From Mesorhizobium jarvisii (GTDB lineage: Bacteria > Pseudomonadota > Alphaproteobacteria > Rhizobiales > Rhizobiaceae), in assembly GCF_003601985.1 (NCBI RefSeq), contig NZ_QZXA01000001.1, positions 248,001 to 312,000 on the forward strand: a DNA stretch of 64,000 nucleotides, written 5' to 3'. This document shows, piece by piece, positions 21,826 through 31,451 of the stretch. How positions within the stretch are numbered: position 1 is the stretch's first letter; each line of letters starts with the position of its first letter. Under the pieces are notes generated by a model. It searched no databases, had not been told where the DNA came from, and worked only from the letters and a program-made list of their open reading frames with translations. The position numbers and the translations under genes are program-made.

Positions 21826-22901
21826 TGCGCTCCATGCCGCGCCCCCGCAAGCCTTACGTCCACAAGGAAACGACCCGCCATGGGAAAACCGTCTGGTATT
21901 TCCGGCGCGGGAAAGAGGCGCGTATCCGCCTGCCTGGCGTGTTCGGTTCGAAGGAATTCAGCGCCGCCTATGACCAAGCGGCTGCCGGCAAGCCTATCGA
22001 AAAGCGCGCCACGGCGCCACAGTCTTCCATGCGCTGGCTGGTCGATCGCTATTATGAGAGCGGACGATATTCGAAGATGAAGCCGAACACGCAGCGCAAT
22101 CACCGGCTGATGCTGGAGAGCGTTTGCAAGAATGGCGGGGACCGGTCGTTTCGCAACTCGACATCTGCCGACATCATGGCCGGCGTGGTCCGCAGGGAAG
22201 CGACCCCGCGCATGGCGGCAACCTACGTGAGCGTGATGCGCGCGGTGTTCGACTTCGCCAAGGATAGCGGCTGGATCGCCGTCAACCCGGTAGGGATCGA
22301 CATCAAAGCGCGGCAGGAGAAGTCGGACGGCTACCACACATGGACCGTCGAAGAGGTCGAGCGCTACCAGGAACGACACCCGGTCGGCACGCAAGCGCGG
22401 CTAGCTATGGACATCTTCCTTTTCACCGGGCTTCGCCGGTCGGATGCCGTCACACTGGGCCACCAGCACGTCAGGGGCGGCGTACTGAGCATTCGGGCGG
22501 GGAAGAATGGCGCGGAGATCACAATCCCGCTCCTAGCGCCTCTGCGGGCTTCTATCGAGGCTGCCGAGACCGGAGACCTGATCTTCCTCTTCAACAGCCG
22601 CAAGCAGCCGTGGAAGAGTAACAGCTTCGGCTATTGGTTTGCGGATAGGTGCATCGAGGCTGGCATCATCAAGGGCCGCGCCCATGGGCTCAGGAAGGCC
22701 GGCGCCACCATCGCGGCGAACAACGGGGCGACACCTTTCGAGCTGACCGCCATGTATGGTTGGTCATCCACAAAGATGGCTGAGGTCTACACCCGCAAGG
22801 CCGATCGGGTTAAGCTGGCGGAACGCGCCGCGAACAAGCTATTCCCGCACCAACCGAAAGGTGCGGGCAAGAGGCGCAAATCACCAAGCGAAAACAAGTA
22901 G
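21825..22901 (+). CDS. int: Tyrosine-type phage integrase
   Basis: This 358-residue site-specific recombinase shows the catalytic boxes: FTGLRRSDAVTLG (first Arg), HGLRKAGAT (His-X-X-Arg), and the nucleophile Tyr in AEVYTRKAD, with a SAM-like DNA-binding N-terminal half (YYESGRYSKMKPNTQRNHRL). It integrates and, with a partner, excises the prophage. It is the last gene of the rightward arm; the attachment site should be within the next about 100 bp. The start is ATG 21825 or ATG 21834. Confidence 0.95.
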   Translation: MRSMPRPRKPYVHKETTRHGKTVWYFRRGKEARIRLPGVFGSKEFSAAYDQAAAGKPIEKRATAPQSSMRWLVDRYYESGRYSKMKPNTQRNHRLMLESVCKNGGDRSFRNSTSADIMAGVVRREATPRMAATYVSVMRAVFDFAKDSGWIAVNPVGIDIKARQEKSDGYHTWTVEEVERYQERHPVGTQARLAMDIFLFTGLRRSDAVTLGHQHVRGGVLSIRAGKNGAEITIPLLAPLRASIEAAETGDLIFLFNSRKQPWKSNSFGYWFADRCIEAGIIKGRAHGLRKAGATIAANNGATPFELTAMYGWSSTKMAEVYTRKADRVKLAERAANKLFPHQPKGAGKRRKSPSENK

Positions 22902-23009
22902 TTGAAAAGTCGCGATTAACTCTGATGGGACGTTAACGGGATCGATCGGGTTTTCTCAGTCGGCTCAAGGTCGTGGTTTCGAAGTCGGGCGGTTTTAGGG
23001 CCGGAGCGT
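22902..23009. other. Prophage right boundary, candidate att region
   Basis: This 108-bp gap separates the integrase from the first chromosomal gene. It has no tRNA and no clear terminator. One attachment core should lie here, but the core cannot be placed without the left end of the prophage, which is outside the window. Confidence 0.4.
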
Positions 23010-24302
23010 TCAGGCGGGTCGCAGGAAGACCGGCCAGGCGATCAGCGCGCAGACGGCAGCCGACAGCCAGACACCCGACCAGGACCAGAGGTGCAGCAAC
23101 CCCGGAATGGCCACCGGCACAAGGAAGAAGCCAACGAAGACAAAGGTGTTAGCCAGGCTGAGCGCGGTTCCGACATGGCCGGCGCCGGCAAGCGTGGCAA
23201 GCTCGGTATAGGCGACACCATGCCAGGCGGAGACCGAGATGCCCGCGACAATCAACACCGAGGGAAGGACGGCGATCAGAAAGGACCGGCCGCCCGGCAA
23301 TGCGGGGCTGGCCAGGACCATCAGCCAAAGCACAGAGAAGGCCAACCCGCTGAGCGCACCGCACGAGCGCAGAAACTGGCGACGGTTGCCATGGCGGTCG
23401 GTGAAGCGGCCGCTCCAGACGCGCATGACCATGGCGCCGATCTGCACGGCTGCGAGGCTCGCGCTGATCGCCGCTGTCCCCAGCCCGACGAAGTCGTGCA
23501 GGAACACCGATGCGAAAGTAAGCACCGCCACTTGCGGGAAGCAGAGCAGGCCGATGGCGGTGGCGATGCGCCAGACCTCGATGTTGCGCAGCGGCGCCGG
23601 TCCGGCCACGGCGGACGCAACGACGTGACCTGTCGTTGGCGGTTCGTGCAGCCAGCGCCAGGCAAACAGCGCGGAGAGAGCGGAGGCGCCGGCCAGTAGC
23701 GCGAACACCGCGGAAAAGCCGAAAGCAAGCGCAAGCGACGGCAGGACAAGCGCGCCGAGACCGCCGCCGAGTGGCACCGCCGTCTGCCTTATGCTCATGG
23801 CGAAACCGCGCTCGTTTTCCCGGAACCAGCCCATGATGGCGCGGCCGCTCGAGCCGTTGACGCTGCCGCCGAGCAGTCCGGTGAGGAGCAGGCTTGCCGA
23901 CAGCAGCATGACATCGGGAACGCCCGACCTTGTCGGCACGACGAGCATGGCCATGGCAAGGAGCCAGGCCGCCGTCGCGCCAAGCCCGATCAGGAGCACG
24001 CGGCGATCGCCCCAGCGATCCGTGAGCAAGCCCCAGGGCAATTCGCTGAGTGCAACGCCCAAGCCGAGAAGGCCGAGTGCGAGGCCAAGTTCGGCATTGC
24101 TTAGGTGGTAGCCCTGACGCAGCACGACCGCCGTTGCCGGTATGCCGGAGAAGGTGGCCGAGAAACTGGCGTTGGCGGCGACACCGATGCCCAGGACCTT
24201 CCAGCGGTGGCCGGGGCTGAACACCCTTCCGGCAGGGCCGGCAGCACTGCCTCCCAGCAATTTCTGCGTGTCTTGGTCGGTGCAGTCGAGGATGGCGGAC
24301 AT
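23010..24302 (-). CDS. MFS transporter
   Basis: This 430-residue protein has twelve hydrophobic segments and the MFS loop 2-3 signature in the form LPWGLLTDRWGDRRVLLIG. The N-terminal 35 residues are cytosolic. I start it at ATG 24302 (MSAILDCTDQD). It is divergent from a LysR gene 120 bp away, the usual arrangement for a regulated exporter. The substrate cannot be inferred. It is the first chromosomal gene right of the prophage and appears intact. Confidence 0.8.
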   Translation of the reverse strand: MSAILDCTDQDTQKLLGGSAAGPAGRVFSPGHRWKVLGIGVAANASFSATFSGIPATAVVLRQGYHLSNAELGLALGLLGLGVALSELPWGLLTDRWGDRRVLLIGLGATAAWLLAMAMLVVPTRSGVPDVMLLSASLLLTGLLGGSVNGSSGRAIMGWFRENERGFAMSIRQTAVPLGGGLGALVLPSLALAFGFSAVFALLAGASALSALFAWRWLHEPPTTGHVVASAVAGPAPLRNIEVWRIATAIGLLCFPQVAVLTFASVFLHDFVGLGTAAISASLAAVQIGAMVMRVWSGRFTDRHGNRRQFLRSCGALSGLAFSVLWLMVLASPALPGGRSFLIAVLPSVLIVAGISVSAWHGVAYTELATLAGAGHVGTALSLANTFVFVGFFLVPVAIPGLLHLWSWSGVWLSAAVCALIAWPVFLRPA

Positions 24303-24421
24303 GATTTCATTCCCGTGACGGCCCAGTCGCCTGGACCTTGACGGCATTTCTCTAACGCCATAGGTTCATCCTTAAAATCAGGAAGTTTTTGACTATCAAT
24401 CCTGAAAAGCAGGACGTTTCC

Positions 24422-25339
24422 ATGCAACGCGTGACCTTCGACCTCGACGTTCTCCGCAGTTTCGTCACTGGCATGGAGCTGAGCAGCTTTGCCAAGGCCG
24501 CCGACCGGCTTGGCCGGTCGACCTCGGCGGTCAGCGCGCAATTGAAGAAACTGGAAGAGCAGGCAGCGACGCCGATCTTCCGCAAATCGGGGCGTGGGCT
24601 GGCCTTGACCGAGGCCGGTGAGACTATGCTCGGCTATGCGCGGCGGCTGCTCGAACTAAATGACGAGGCGGCGGCGGCCATCCACGATGTCGAACTGGAG
24701 GGCTGGGTGCGGCTCGGCCTGCAGGAGGATTTCGGCGAGGCGGTGCTGCCGGACGTGCTCGGCCGCTTCGCCCGCGCCCACCCCAAGGTCAAGATCGAGG
24801 CCAGGATCGCGCGCAGCCACGAGCTTGCCGAAAGGGTGATGTCAGGCAGCCTCGACATCGCTCTCGCCTGGCACAGCGGCCAGACGCTGCCCTACAGCGA
24901 GCATGTCGCCGATGTTCCAATGCGCTGGATCGGCCCGGCAAAGCGCATCGAGACCAGTTTGCGCGACGGAGAACCGCTGCCGCTGGTGGCGCTCGAGGCG
25001 CCATGCCTGTTGCGCACGGTGGCGACGGAAACGCTCGACCGCGCCGGGCTGCCCTGGCGCATGGCCTTCTCCAGCCCGAGCCTTGGCGGCATATGGGCGG
25101 CTGTCGCGGCGGGGCTGGGGCTGACGATCCGCACCGATATCGGCCTGCCGGCCAGCGTCAGTGCGATGACGCCAGAGATTGCCGGTCTGCCGGCGCTGCC
25201 CAAGATGGCGTTGTTCCTGCACCGCCGGGATGCCGAACCCGAGCCGGTGGCGGCCCGCCTCGGAGACATATTGCTGGAGGCGGCACGGCAGGCCTTGCCG
25301 GGCAATGCGCGGACTGTGGGCTTGCGTGCGGTCGCCTGA
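24422..25339 (+). CDS. LysR-family transcriptional regulator
   Basis: This 305-residue protein has an N-terminal winged helix (LDVLRSFVTGMELSSFAKAA; STSAVSAQLKKLEEQ) and a LysR substrate domain. ATG 24422 (MQRVTFDLD) fits the family start better than the upstream ATG at 24389. It diverges from the MFS gene, which it probably controls. Ligand unknown. Confidence 0.85.
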   Translation: MQRVTFDLDVLRSFVTGMELSSFAKAADRLGRSTSAVSAQLKKLEEQAATPIFRKSGRGLALTEAGETMLGYARRLLELNDEAAAAIHDVELEGWVRLGLQEDFGEAVLPDVLGRFARAHPKVKIEARIARSHELAERVMSGSLDIALAWHSGQTLPYSEHVADVPMRWIGPAKRIETSLRDGEPLPLVALEAPCLLRTVATETLDRAGLPWRMAFSSPSLGGIWAAVAAGLGLTIRTDIGLPASVSAMTPEIAGLPALPKMALFLHRRDAEPEPVAARLGDILLEAARQALPGNARTVGLRAVA

Positions 25340-25357
25340 TCGGACGAGTACCGACGC

Positions 25358-26797
25358 TCAGTTGCGCTTCTTGGCCCGGCCGGCGAACGGATTGTCCGAG
25401 GTGCGCAGCGCGATGCGGATCGGCACGCCCGGCATGTCGAAGGCTTCGCGCAGGCTGTTGGAGAGATAGCGCACATAGGATTGCGGCATCGCATCCGGCC
25501 GCGAGCACTGGACCACAAAGCCCGGCGGCCGCGTCTTGGCCTGGGTGACGTACTTGACCTTCAGCCGGCGCCCGGCAACGGCGGGCGGCGGGTGATGCGC
25601 CAGTATGGCTTCCAGCCAGCGGTTGAGCTTGCCGGTCGAGACGCGGCTGTTCCAGACCTTGTGGGTCCGCAATACCGCATCCATCAGCTTGTCGAGGCCG
25701 CGCCCGGTCTCGGCCGAGACCGGCACCGCCTGGATGCCGCGCACCTGCGGCAGCAGCCGCTCGGTCTTCTCGCGCAGTTCCGCCAGAAGCTCCTGCGGAT
25801 GATCGATCAGGTCCCATTTGTTGAAGGCGATCACCGGCGCCCTGCCCTCGCGGATGATCAAATCGGCGATCTGCAGATCCTGCTTCTCGAAGGGAATGGT
25901 GGCATCGAGCACGATGATAACGATCTCGGCGAAACGAATGGCGCGCAAGCCATCCTGCACCGACATCACTTCCAGCTTTTCGTGGATCCTGGCCTTGCGG
26001 CGCATGCCGGCCGTGTCGAACAGCTTCAGCCGACGGCCATGCCAATCCCAGTCGACGGAGATCGAATCGCGGGTGATGCCGGCTTCCGGTCCGGTCAAAA
26101 GCCGCTCCTCGCCGATCAGCGCATTGATCAGCGTCGACTTGCCGGCATTCGGGCGGCCGACGACAGCGATGCGCATCGGCTTGGTGTCGTCGTAGGTGTG
26201 CACATCCTCGGCGTCAGGGTCGGCAATGTCCTCGCCGATCAGCACCTCGGTGGCGGCGATCTCGTCGTCTTCGCCCTCTTCGTCTTCGCCGAAGGCGCGC
26301 GCCTCGCCGATCGCCGCGATCACAGCATCGCGCAGATCGGGCATGCCCTGGCCATGTTCGGCCGAAACCGGGATCGGCTCGCCCAGCCCGAGTTCCCAGG
26401 CCTCCAGCATGCCGCCCTGCGCGCCCTTGGCCTCGGCCTTGTTGGCGACCAGAACCACCGGTTTGCCGGACTTGCGCACGATCTCGGCGAAGGTCCTGTC
26501 GTCGGGCAGCAGGCCGGACTTGGCGTCGATGGTGAAGAAGATCAGGTCGGCTTCGTGGATAGCGATCTCGGTCTGCGCGCGCATGCGGCCGGGCAAGGTC
26601 GATGCGCCGGCGTCCTCGAAACCAGCTGTGTCGATGACATCGAAATGCAGATCGTAAAGCTTGGCGGCATGGACGCGACGGTCGCGGGTGACGCCCGGCG
26701 TGTCGTCGACAAGCGCCAGCTTCCTTCCCACCAGCCGATTGAAAAGGGTCGATTTGCCGACGTTAGGTCTGCCGATGATGGCGACTTTGAAGGTCAT
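25358..26797 (-). CDS. der: Ribosome-assembly GTPase Der (EngA)
   Basis: This 479-residue GTPase has two tandem G domains (GRPNVGKST at residue 9; GRPNAGKST at about 212), with DTPG and DTAG switch motifs, NKAE and NKWD base-recognition motifs, and a C-terminal KH-like domain. It helps mature the 50S subunit. The acidic linker between domains ([14 protein letters not shown]) is longer than in E. coli, as in other alphaproteobacteria. It is followed after 18 bp by the convergent LysR gene. Confidence 0.97.
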   Translation of the reverse strand: MTFKVAIIGRPNVGKSTLFNRLVGRKLALVDDTPGVTRDRRVHAAKLYDLHFDVIDTAGFEDAGASTLPGRMRAQTEIAIHEADLIFFTIDAKSGLLPDDRTFAEIVRKSGKPVVLVANKAEAKGAQGGMLEAWELGLGEPIPVSAEHGQGMPDLRDAVIAAIGEARAFGEDEEGEDDEIAATEVLIGEDIADPDAEDVHTYDDTKPMRIAVVGRPNAGKSTLINALIGEERLLTGPEAGITRDSISVDWDWHGRRLKLFDTAGMRRKARIHEKLEVMSVQDGLRAIRFAEIVIIVLDATIPFEKQDLQIADLIIREGRAPVIAFNKWDLIDHPQELLAELREKTERLLPQVRGIQAVPVSAETGRGLDKLMDAVLRTHKVWNSRVSTGKLNRWLEAILAHHPPPAVAGRRLKVKYVTQAKTRPPGFVVQCSRPDAMPQSYVRYLSNSLREAFDMPGVPIRIALRTSDNPFAGRAKKRN

Positions 26798-26812
26798 ACG
26801 GTCCTACAATCA

Positions 26813-26859
26813 TGCATGTCGTTGTCCCAAAACCGCTGCACACTTTTGGGCGACATGCA
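26813..26859. repeat. Rhizobial interspersed palindrome between yfgM-like and der
   Basis: The 47-bp element has a 9-bp outer stem (TGCATGTCG / CGACATGCA) and a 7-bp inner stem (CCCAAAA / TTTTGGG). It resembles the short palindromes scattered between genes in Rhizobium and Mesorhizobium genomes. Lying between two co-directional genes, it would form a strong hairpin in a shared transcript. Confidence 0.65.
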
Positions 26860-26860
26860 C

Positions 26861-27526
26861 TTACGAGGCATTGCCCGAGCCGCGGATCAGCTCGGACATC
26901 AGCGTTGCCCGCTCGCGGGTGTTGCGCGGGGCTCCGTCATCGGCCGCGATCTGGTCGAACAGTTTCAGCGCATCCTGGGTCTTGCCTTCCTTCCAGGCGG
27001 CAAGGCCGAGCGCCTCGCGCGCCGTGTGGCGCAGCGTGTTGGTGTCCGATGTCAGCGCCTCGACGCGGCTGGAGACGTCGGCGAAGGAACCGTGGTCGAC
27101 GAGCAGCAGTGCTGCCCTGAGCCGCGCCATGTCGCGAATGCCCTGGGGAATGGCGGTGTCGGCGGCGACATCGTCGAAATCCTTGACGGCGGCAGCAGTG
27201 TCGCCCTTGCTCGCCTTGACGGTGGCGGCACGCATGCGGGCAAGCAGCGGATAGGCGCCGTAGCCATCCTTCTCCAGCTGGTCGAGCGCGGCCAGCGCCT
27301 CGTCGTTCTTGCCGTCATTGGCCAGCTTCAGCGCTTGCGAGAAGGCATCGCCGGAGCGGTTGGCGCGCGTCTCGTCCCAATAGCGATAGCCGACGAAGGC
27401 AGCGGTGCCGAGCACCACGAGGATCGCGATGACGAGCAAAGCCGGGCCGAAACGGTCCCACAGCTTCTGCGCCTGCTCGCGACGCATCTCGTCGTTGACT
27501 TCACGGATAAAACTGTCGTCGGACAT
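26861..27526 (-). CDS. YfgM-like membrane-anchored TPR protein
   Basis: This 221-residue protein has a cytosolic head (SDDSFIREVNDEMRREQAQK), one transmembrane helix (LLVIAILVVLGTAAFVGYRY) and a periplasmic TPR-like region, as in YfgM, a helper of outer-membrane and secretory chaperone traffic that is often encoded next to der. The neighbouring der gene supports this. ATG 27526 is used; the TTG before it is unlikely. Confidence 0.8.
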   Translation of the reverse strand: MSDDSFIREVNDEMRREQAQKLWDRFGPALLVIAILVVLGTAAFVGYRYWDETRANRSGDAFSQALKLANDGKNDEALAALDQLEKDGYGAYPLLARMRAATVKASKGDTAAAVKDFDDVAADTAIPQGIRDMARLRAALLLVDHGSFADVSSRVEALTSDTNTLRHTAREALGLAAWKEGKTQDALKLFDQIAADDGAPRNTRERATLMSELIRGSGNAS

Positions 27527-27636
27527 CAATCAAACCACTTTTGCCCCGGGCCGGGGCGGTTCATGAGCCCGCGTTTTAGCGAAATTTTGTCGGCATGGAA
27601 GGGGTTCGGCCGGAAAATCGCCTATTCCCCAGGGGC

Positions 27637-27678
27637 AAACGGATGTTTGGCCGGGGGAAACGGATGTTTGCCCGGCCA
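27637..27678. repeat. Two 21-bp tandem repeats
   Basis: Two copies with a 21-bp period share AAACGGATGTTTG and differ only in the last bases (27637-27657 and 27658-27678). They lie between the divergent YfgM-like and deacetylase genes, about two helical turns apart, so they could bind a regulator, or be simple duplication. Confidence 0.5.
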
Positions 27679-27761
27679 AACCGCCCAAAAAGCCCAATCG
27701 CACCCACGCCACATTTCGGGGATAGCCGGCTTGTGACCGCCCGGAGCCTGTAAGTTTGCCG

Positions 27762-28769
27762 ATGCCCAGTTTGTCCCGCGTTGCTGCGTTCGCGCTTGCC
27801 TCCCTCGCCTGTGCCGGCGCCGCTCTAGCCGATCCGCCCGCACCGCCAATGCCGGCAAAGCCGAAGCAGGTGGTCATCATCTCGTTCGACAGCGCCCGCG
27901 ACATCTCGCAGTGGAAGCGCAGCCGCGCTCTGGCGCAGCGCACCGGCGCGCATTTCACCTATTTTCTCTCCTGCGTCTTCCTGCTGTCGCCGGAGACACG
28001 CAACGAATACACCGCACCGGGCAAAACAGCAGGTAAATCCAATATCGGCTTTGCCGCTTCCAAACAGGAGGTGGCCGAGCGGCTGGAACAGATCGGCCTC
28101 GCCGCGCATGAAGGCCACGATATCGCCAGCCACGCCTGCGGCCATTTCGACGGCAAGGACTGGAGCAAGGCCGACTGGCTGAAGGAATTCACCTCGTTCG
28201 CACACATTCTCGAGAACGCCTATGCGATCAACGGCATCGCACCTGAACCCGCCGGCTGGCGCGATTTCGCCCGGCATTCCGTGGTCGGTTTCCGCGCGCC
28301 CTATCTGTCGGCCAGCAAGGCGCTTTACGAGGCGCTGCCCGCCGCCGGCTACCAGTTCGACGCCAGCGGCGTCTCGCAAGGCCCTGCCCAGCCACCAACC
28401 GTCGGCGGCATCACCCGCTTTTCACTGCCGCAGATCCCGGAAGGACCGAAATCACGGCCGGTGATCGCCATGGATTACAATCTCTATGTCAGGCATTCCG
28501 GCGGCTTCGAAAAGCCGAGCAAGTTGGACGAGTTCGCCGAGCGGACCTATCAGGCGTTTCGCGCCGCCTTCGACGCGCAATATCAGGGCAAGCGCATTCC
28601 GCTGGAACTCGGCTTCCACTTCACGCTGATGAATGACGGCGCCTACTGGAACGCGCTGGAGCGCTTCGCCGGCGAGGTCTGCGTCAAATCCGAGGTCGAA
28701 TGCATCAGTTTTCACGATTATATCGCGCGGCAGGCTGCCGGCCAGAAGCAAACCTCGGTTGGCGGCTGA
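27762..28769 (+). CDS. Exported polysaccharide deacetylase-like protein (NodB fold)
   Basis: This 335-residue protein has a signal peptide (VAAFALASLACAGAALA) and a NodB-homology core: motif 1 is IISFDSARD where family members have TFDD, motif 2 HACGH matches the HxxxH metal pair. The change of the second Asp to Ser at motif 1 would remove a metal ligand, so activity is uncertain. ATG 27762 is used instead of TTG 27756. It is transcribed toward bacA but on the other strand. Confidence 0.7.
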   Translation: MPSLSRVAAFALASLACAGAALADPPAPPMPAKPKQVVIISFDSARDISQWKRSRALAQRTGAHFTYFLSCVFLLSPETRNEYTAPGKTAGKSNIGFAASKQEVAERLEQIGLAAHEGHDIASHACGHFDGKDWSKADWLKEFTSFAHILENAYAINGIAPEPAGWRDFARHSVVGFRAPYLSASKALYEALPAAGYQFDASGVSQGPAQPPTVGGITRFSLPQIPEGPKSRPVIAMDYNLYVRHSGGFEKPSKLDEFAERTYQAFRAAFDAQYQGKRIPLELGFHFTLMNDGAYWNALERFAGEVCVKSEVECISFHDYIARQAAGQKQTSVGG

Positions 28770-28799
28770 GCCGCCAACCCGTTTTACGTCAAACCCTCA

Positions 28800-30059
28800 C
28801 TATGCCGGATCTTCGGCGCCCTGCCTTGCCAGATAGCGCTGATCGATATCGGGCAGCGGTTCGCCCAGCAGCGTCGCCTCGAAGGCGCGCAGGCGCTTGT
28901 GGACCGATTGCAGCTCGACAATGGTCGACCACGAGGTGAGGAGGAATTGCAGCGAACCCGTCACCTTGCCGAAGGCGTTCGAGATCTGGTTCAGCGCACC
29001 GAACGTTATCTTGTGCGCGACCAGCGACGGACCCAGGATCAGCAGCGAGAAGATGTTGTCGGCCTGCAGGTAGGTGTACCGGACGACGTTGAAATAGATG
29101 TAGTGGAAATAGAGCCTGAAATAATTGTGGCGGACATTGGCGAACAGCTCGGCGGTGGTGGCAGGCTGTGCACGATCCACATGATCCTCGCCGTAAACCA
29201 GTTCCTTGCGGTAGGCGGCTTCGACGCGCTGGTTGCGGAACTGCAACCCCGGAAGTTTCAGGCCGGCAATCATCACCGAGATCGTTCCGAACAGACACCA
29301 GGCAAGCGCCGCGACCACCAGGGGCTGCGGGATCGCGCCGATGATCGGCAATTCGCTGATATGGGCCTGCAGTTGGATCATCACCGGCAGGAAGGCGATC
29401 AAGGTCATGATCGACTGGACGAAGCTGGAGCCGAGATCTTCCATGATCTGCGAAAACCGCATCGTGTCTTCCTGGATGCGCTGCGAAGCACCCTCGATAT
29501 GGCGCAGCCTGGCCCAGTTCTCGATGAAGTAGTTGTTCATCGCCGTGCGCCAGCGGAAGATCCAGTGGCTGACGATAAAGGCATTGACCACCTGCACATT
29601 CATGCCGACCAGCGCCAGCCAGGAAAAGTCGGCCAGCCCGGTATAAAATTCACCGTTGGTCGATTTTCCGGTCCCTGACATCAGCCCCTGCACATAGTCG
29701 AAGAAAGGCCCGTACCAGGCGTTGACGGCGACGCTGACCTGCACATTGAAATAGATGAAGAACAGGATGACCGCCGTCATCAGGATCGACCAGCGCTGCC
29801 ACGGATGCGGCGAATACCAACTCCAGAATGCGTAGAAGATGGCGACGCAGGCCACGAAGTAGATGTAGAACCAGAGGAACGGCTTCGACACGAGAACGGC
29901 GATACCGATGATGGGCGGCGCGTCGGCGGCGGCTGCCGGCAGGCCAAAAATCGCGCCCAATTGCTCACCGCCGAAAAACCAGAACAGGATCGCCGCAAGG
30001 CTCCAGATGGCGGCCGAAGAGAAGAAGAGCTTCGGCTGCGGGAAGAAGGATACGAACAC
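28800..30059 (-). CDS. bacA: BacA/SbmA peptide transporter
   Basis: This 419-residue inner-membrane protein starts FVSFFPQPKLFFSSAAIW, as rhizobial BacA does, with several transmembrane helices and the SbmA/BacA core (WRTAMNNYFIENWARLRHIE; QRIQEDTMRFSQIMEDLG). BacA imports antimicrobial peptides such as legume NCR peptides and is needed for chronic infection in many rhizobia. The start is GTG with an AAGGA ribosome site. It ends 30 bp from the deacetylase stop (convergent). Confidence 0.93.
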   Translation of the reverse strand: MFVSFFPQPKLFFSSAAIWSLAAILFWFFGGEQLGAIFGLPAAAADAPPIIGIAVLVSKPFLWFYIYFVACVAIFYAFWSWYSPHPWQRWSILMTAVILFFIYFNVQVSVAVNAWYGPFFDYVQGLMSGTGKSTNGEFYTGLADFSWLALVGMNVQVVNAFIVSHWIFRWRTAMNNYFIENWARLRHIEGASQRIQEDTMRFSQIMEDLGSSFVQSIMTLIAFLPVMIQLQAHISELPIIGAIPQPLVVAALAWCLFGTISVMIAGLKLPGLQFRNQRVEAAYRKELVYGEDHVDRAQPATTAELFANVRHNYFRLYFHYIYFNVVRYTYLQADNIFSLLILGPSLVAHKITFGALNQISNAFGKVTGSLQFLLTSWSTIVELQSVHKRLRAFEATLLGEPLPDIDQRYLARQGAEDPA

Positions 30060-30173
30060 TGTGGCGAATTCCTTGCTTGATGGGCAAATCAGCTGACTTC
30101 GGCGGGCATAAAGTCACACATTAGGGGGAAAGAAAATGCCTGCCCGATGCCCGGCGCAGAGCAAGACCACAAA

Positions 30174-31334
30174 TCATGGCGATTTTGGCACGGCCGACCA
30201 CGTGATGACGCCGGAGACCACCAGCATGGCCGCAGCGACAATCGAAGCGAGGAAGAAATTGCCTGACATCTGCGCCAAAAGGCCGGCGGCGATCGGGCCG
30301 ACGATCTGGCCAAGGCCGAACGACGCCGTCATCAAGGCAAAGATGCGCCGGGGCGCCTGTGGCGCCTGCTGGCGGGCGGCCTGCAGGCCAAGCGCGGTGA
30401 TGGCGATGAAGGTGCCGCCGAGCAGCAGACCGCCAAGCAGCGGCCCGGAATATCCGCCAAGCGCCACGCTGGCGGTGACGCCGATCACTTCTATGAAACA
30501 TGCCAACGCATAGGCTGCATTGAGCCCGACCCGTCCGGCTATCTTCTGCCACAACCAGGTCGAGGGAAAACCGGCGAGGCCGGCGACCAGCCAGACCATG
30601 GCCTCGAAGACGCGGCTGCCGCCGCCCTGGCGGACGATAGCGACCAGGAACGTCGCCGTCACCACATAGCCAAACCCAAACAGGCCGTAGGCGACGATCA
30701 TCTTCATCAGCGACCGGTCTTTCGGCAGGGCCGGCTCACGGACGGCTTGGCCGTTGGCCAGCGGGCCTTCGTTCGTCAGCAGCGTCACGACCACGAAGCC
30801 GCAAGCTGAAATTGCCGCCGACCACAACCAGCCCGCAGCCCAGCCGGCATGCTCGGTGACCAGCACCGCCATCATCACTGCGGAGATCGCGATGCCGAGG
30901 CCGACACCGCCGAAATGCCAGGCCTGCAGGTCGCCACGACCGGCGGCAGTGATATGGCTGAAAACGATGCTGGCCATGAAGACCATGACGAAGGCGCTGG
31001 CCAGCCCGGCCAGAAAGCGGATGAGGAGAAAGGCGACCATGGCGTCGGTCAGCCCCATCAGCGCGGCAAGGACGGTGCTGGCGCCAAGACTGCCCAGCAT
31101 CAGCAGACGCTCGCGGCCATGCGCCCAGCCGCCCGCCGCCACAAAGGCGCCGACGAGGTAGCCGAGATAGTTGGCCGAGGCGATCCACCCGGCATTGGCC
31201 GGCGACAGATGCAGCTCTTCCATCATGCCGGGCAGGATCGGCGTATAGACGAAGCGGCCGATGCCCATGGCCACCGCCATCGCGATCATGCCGGCGACGG
31301 TGAAGCGCAGCGCTGTTGAGGTGGCCGATCTCAT
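30174..31334 (-). CDS. MFS transporter of the YbfB/YjiJ type
   Basis: This 386-residue protein has twelve hydrophobic segments and the family opening GMIAMAVAMGIGRFVYTPIL, characteristic of YbfB/YjiJ transporters. ATG 31334 (MRSATSTALRF) is a better start than ATG 31370. Substrate unknown. It is separated from bacA by about 115 bp and from the DUF1127-like gene by about 118 bp. Confidence 0.82.
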   Translation of the reverse strand: MRSATSTALRFTVAGMIAMAVAMGIGRFVYTPILPGMMEELHLSPANAGWIASANYLGYLVGAFVAAGGWAHGRERLLMLGSLGASTVLAALMGLTDAMVAFLLIRFLAGLASAFVMVFMASIVFSHITAAGRGDLQAWHFGGVGLGIAISAVMMAVLVTEHAGWAAGWLWSAAISACGFVVVTLLTNEGPLANGQAVREPALPKDRSLMKMIVAYGLFGFGYVVTATFLVAIVRQGGGSRVFEAMVWLVAGLAGFPSTWLWQKIAGRVGLNAAYALACFIEVIGVTASVALGGYSGPLLGGLLLGGTFIAITALGLQAARQQAPQAPRRIFALMTASFGLGQIVGPIAAGLLAQMSGNFFLASIVAAAMLVVSGVITWSAVPKSP

Positions 31335-31451
31335 TGCAGCGCACAATAAATGCAGGGATCGCTGAAACAATCCACCATCCGTTGGGCCAGTGCGCGCGCA
31401 GAGAGGCGCGACGGGTTCGACTCCTAATTGAGCTGAAGGCGCGTCATCGGC

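Noticed and set aside
25481..27736. Rightward frame of 751 codons opposite der and the yfgM-like gene
   Set aside because: It is antisense to two conserved genes and lacks any recognisable motif.
31405..31432. tRNA T-arm-like sequence GGTTCGACTCC
   Set aside because: The stem does not pair over five bases and no acceptor stem, anticodon arm or D-arm is found around it, so it is not a tRNA gene; at most a decayed fragment.
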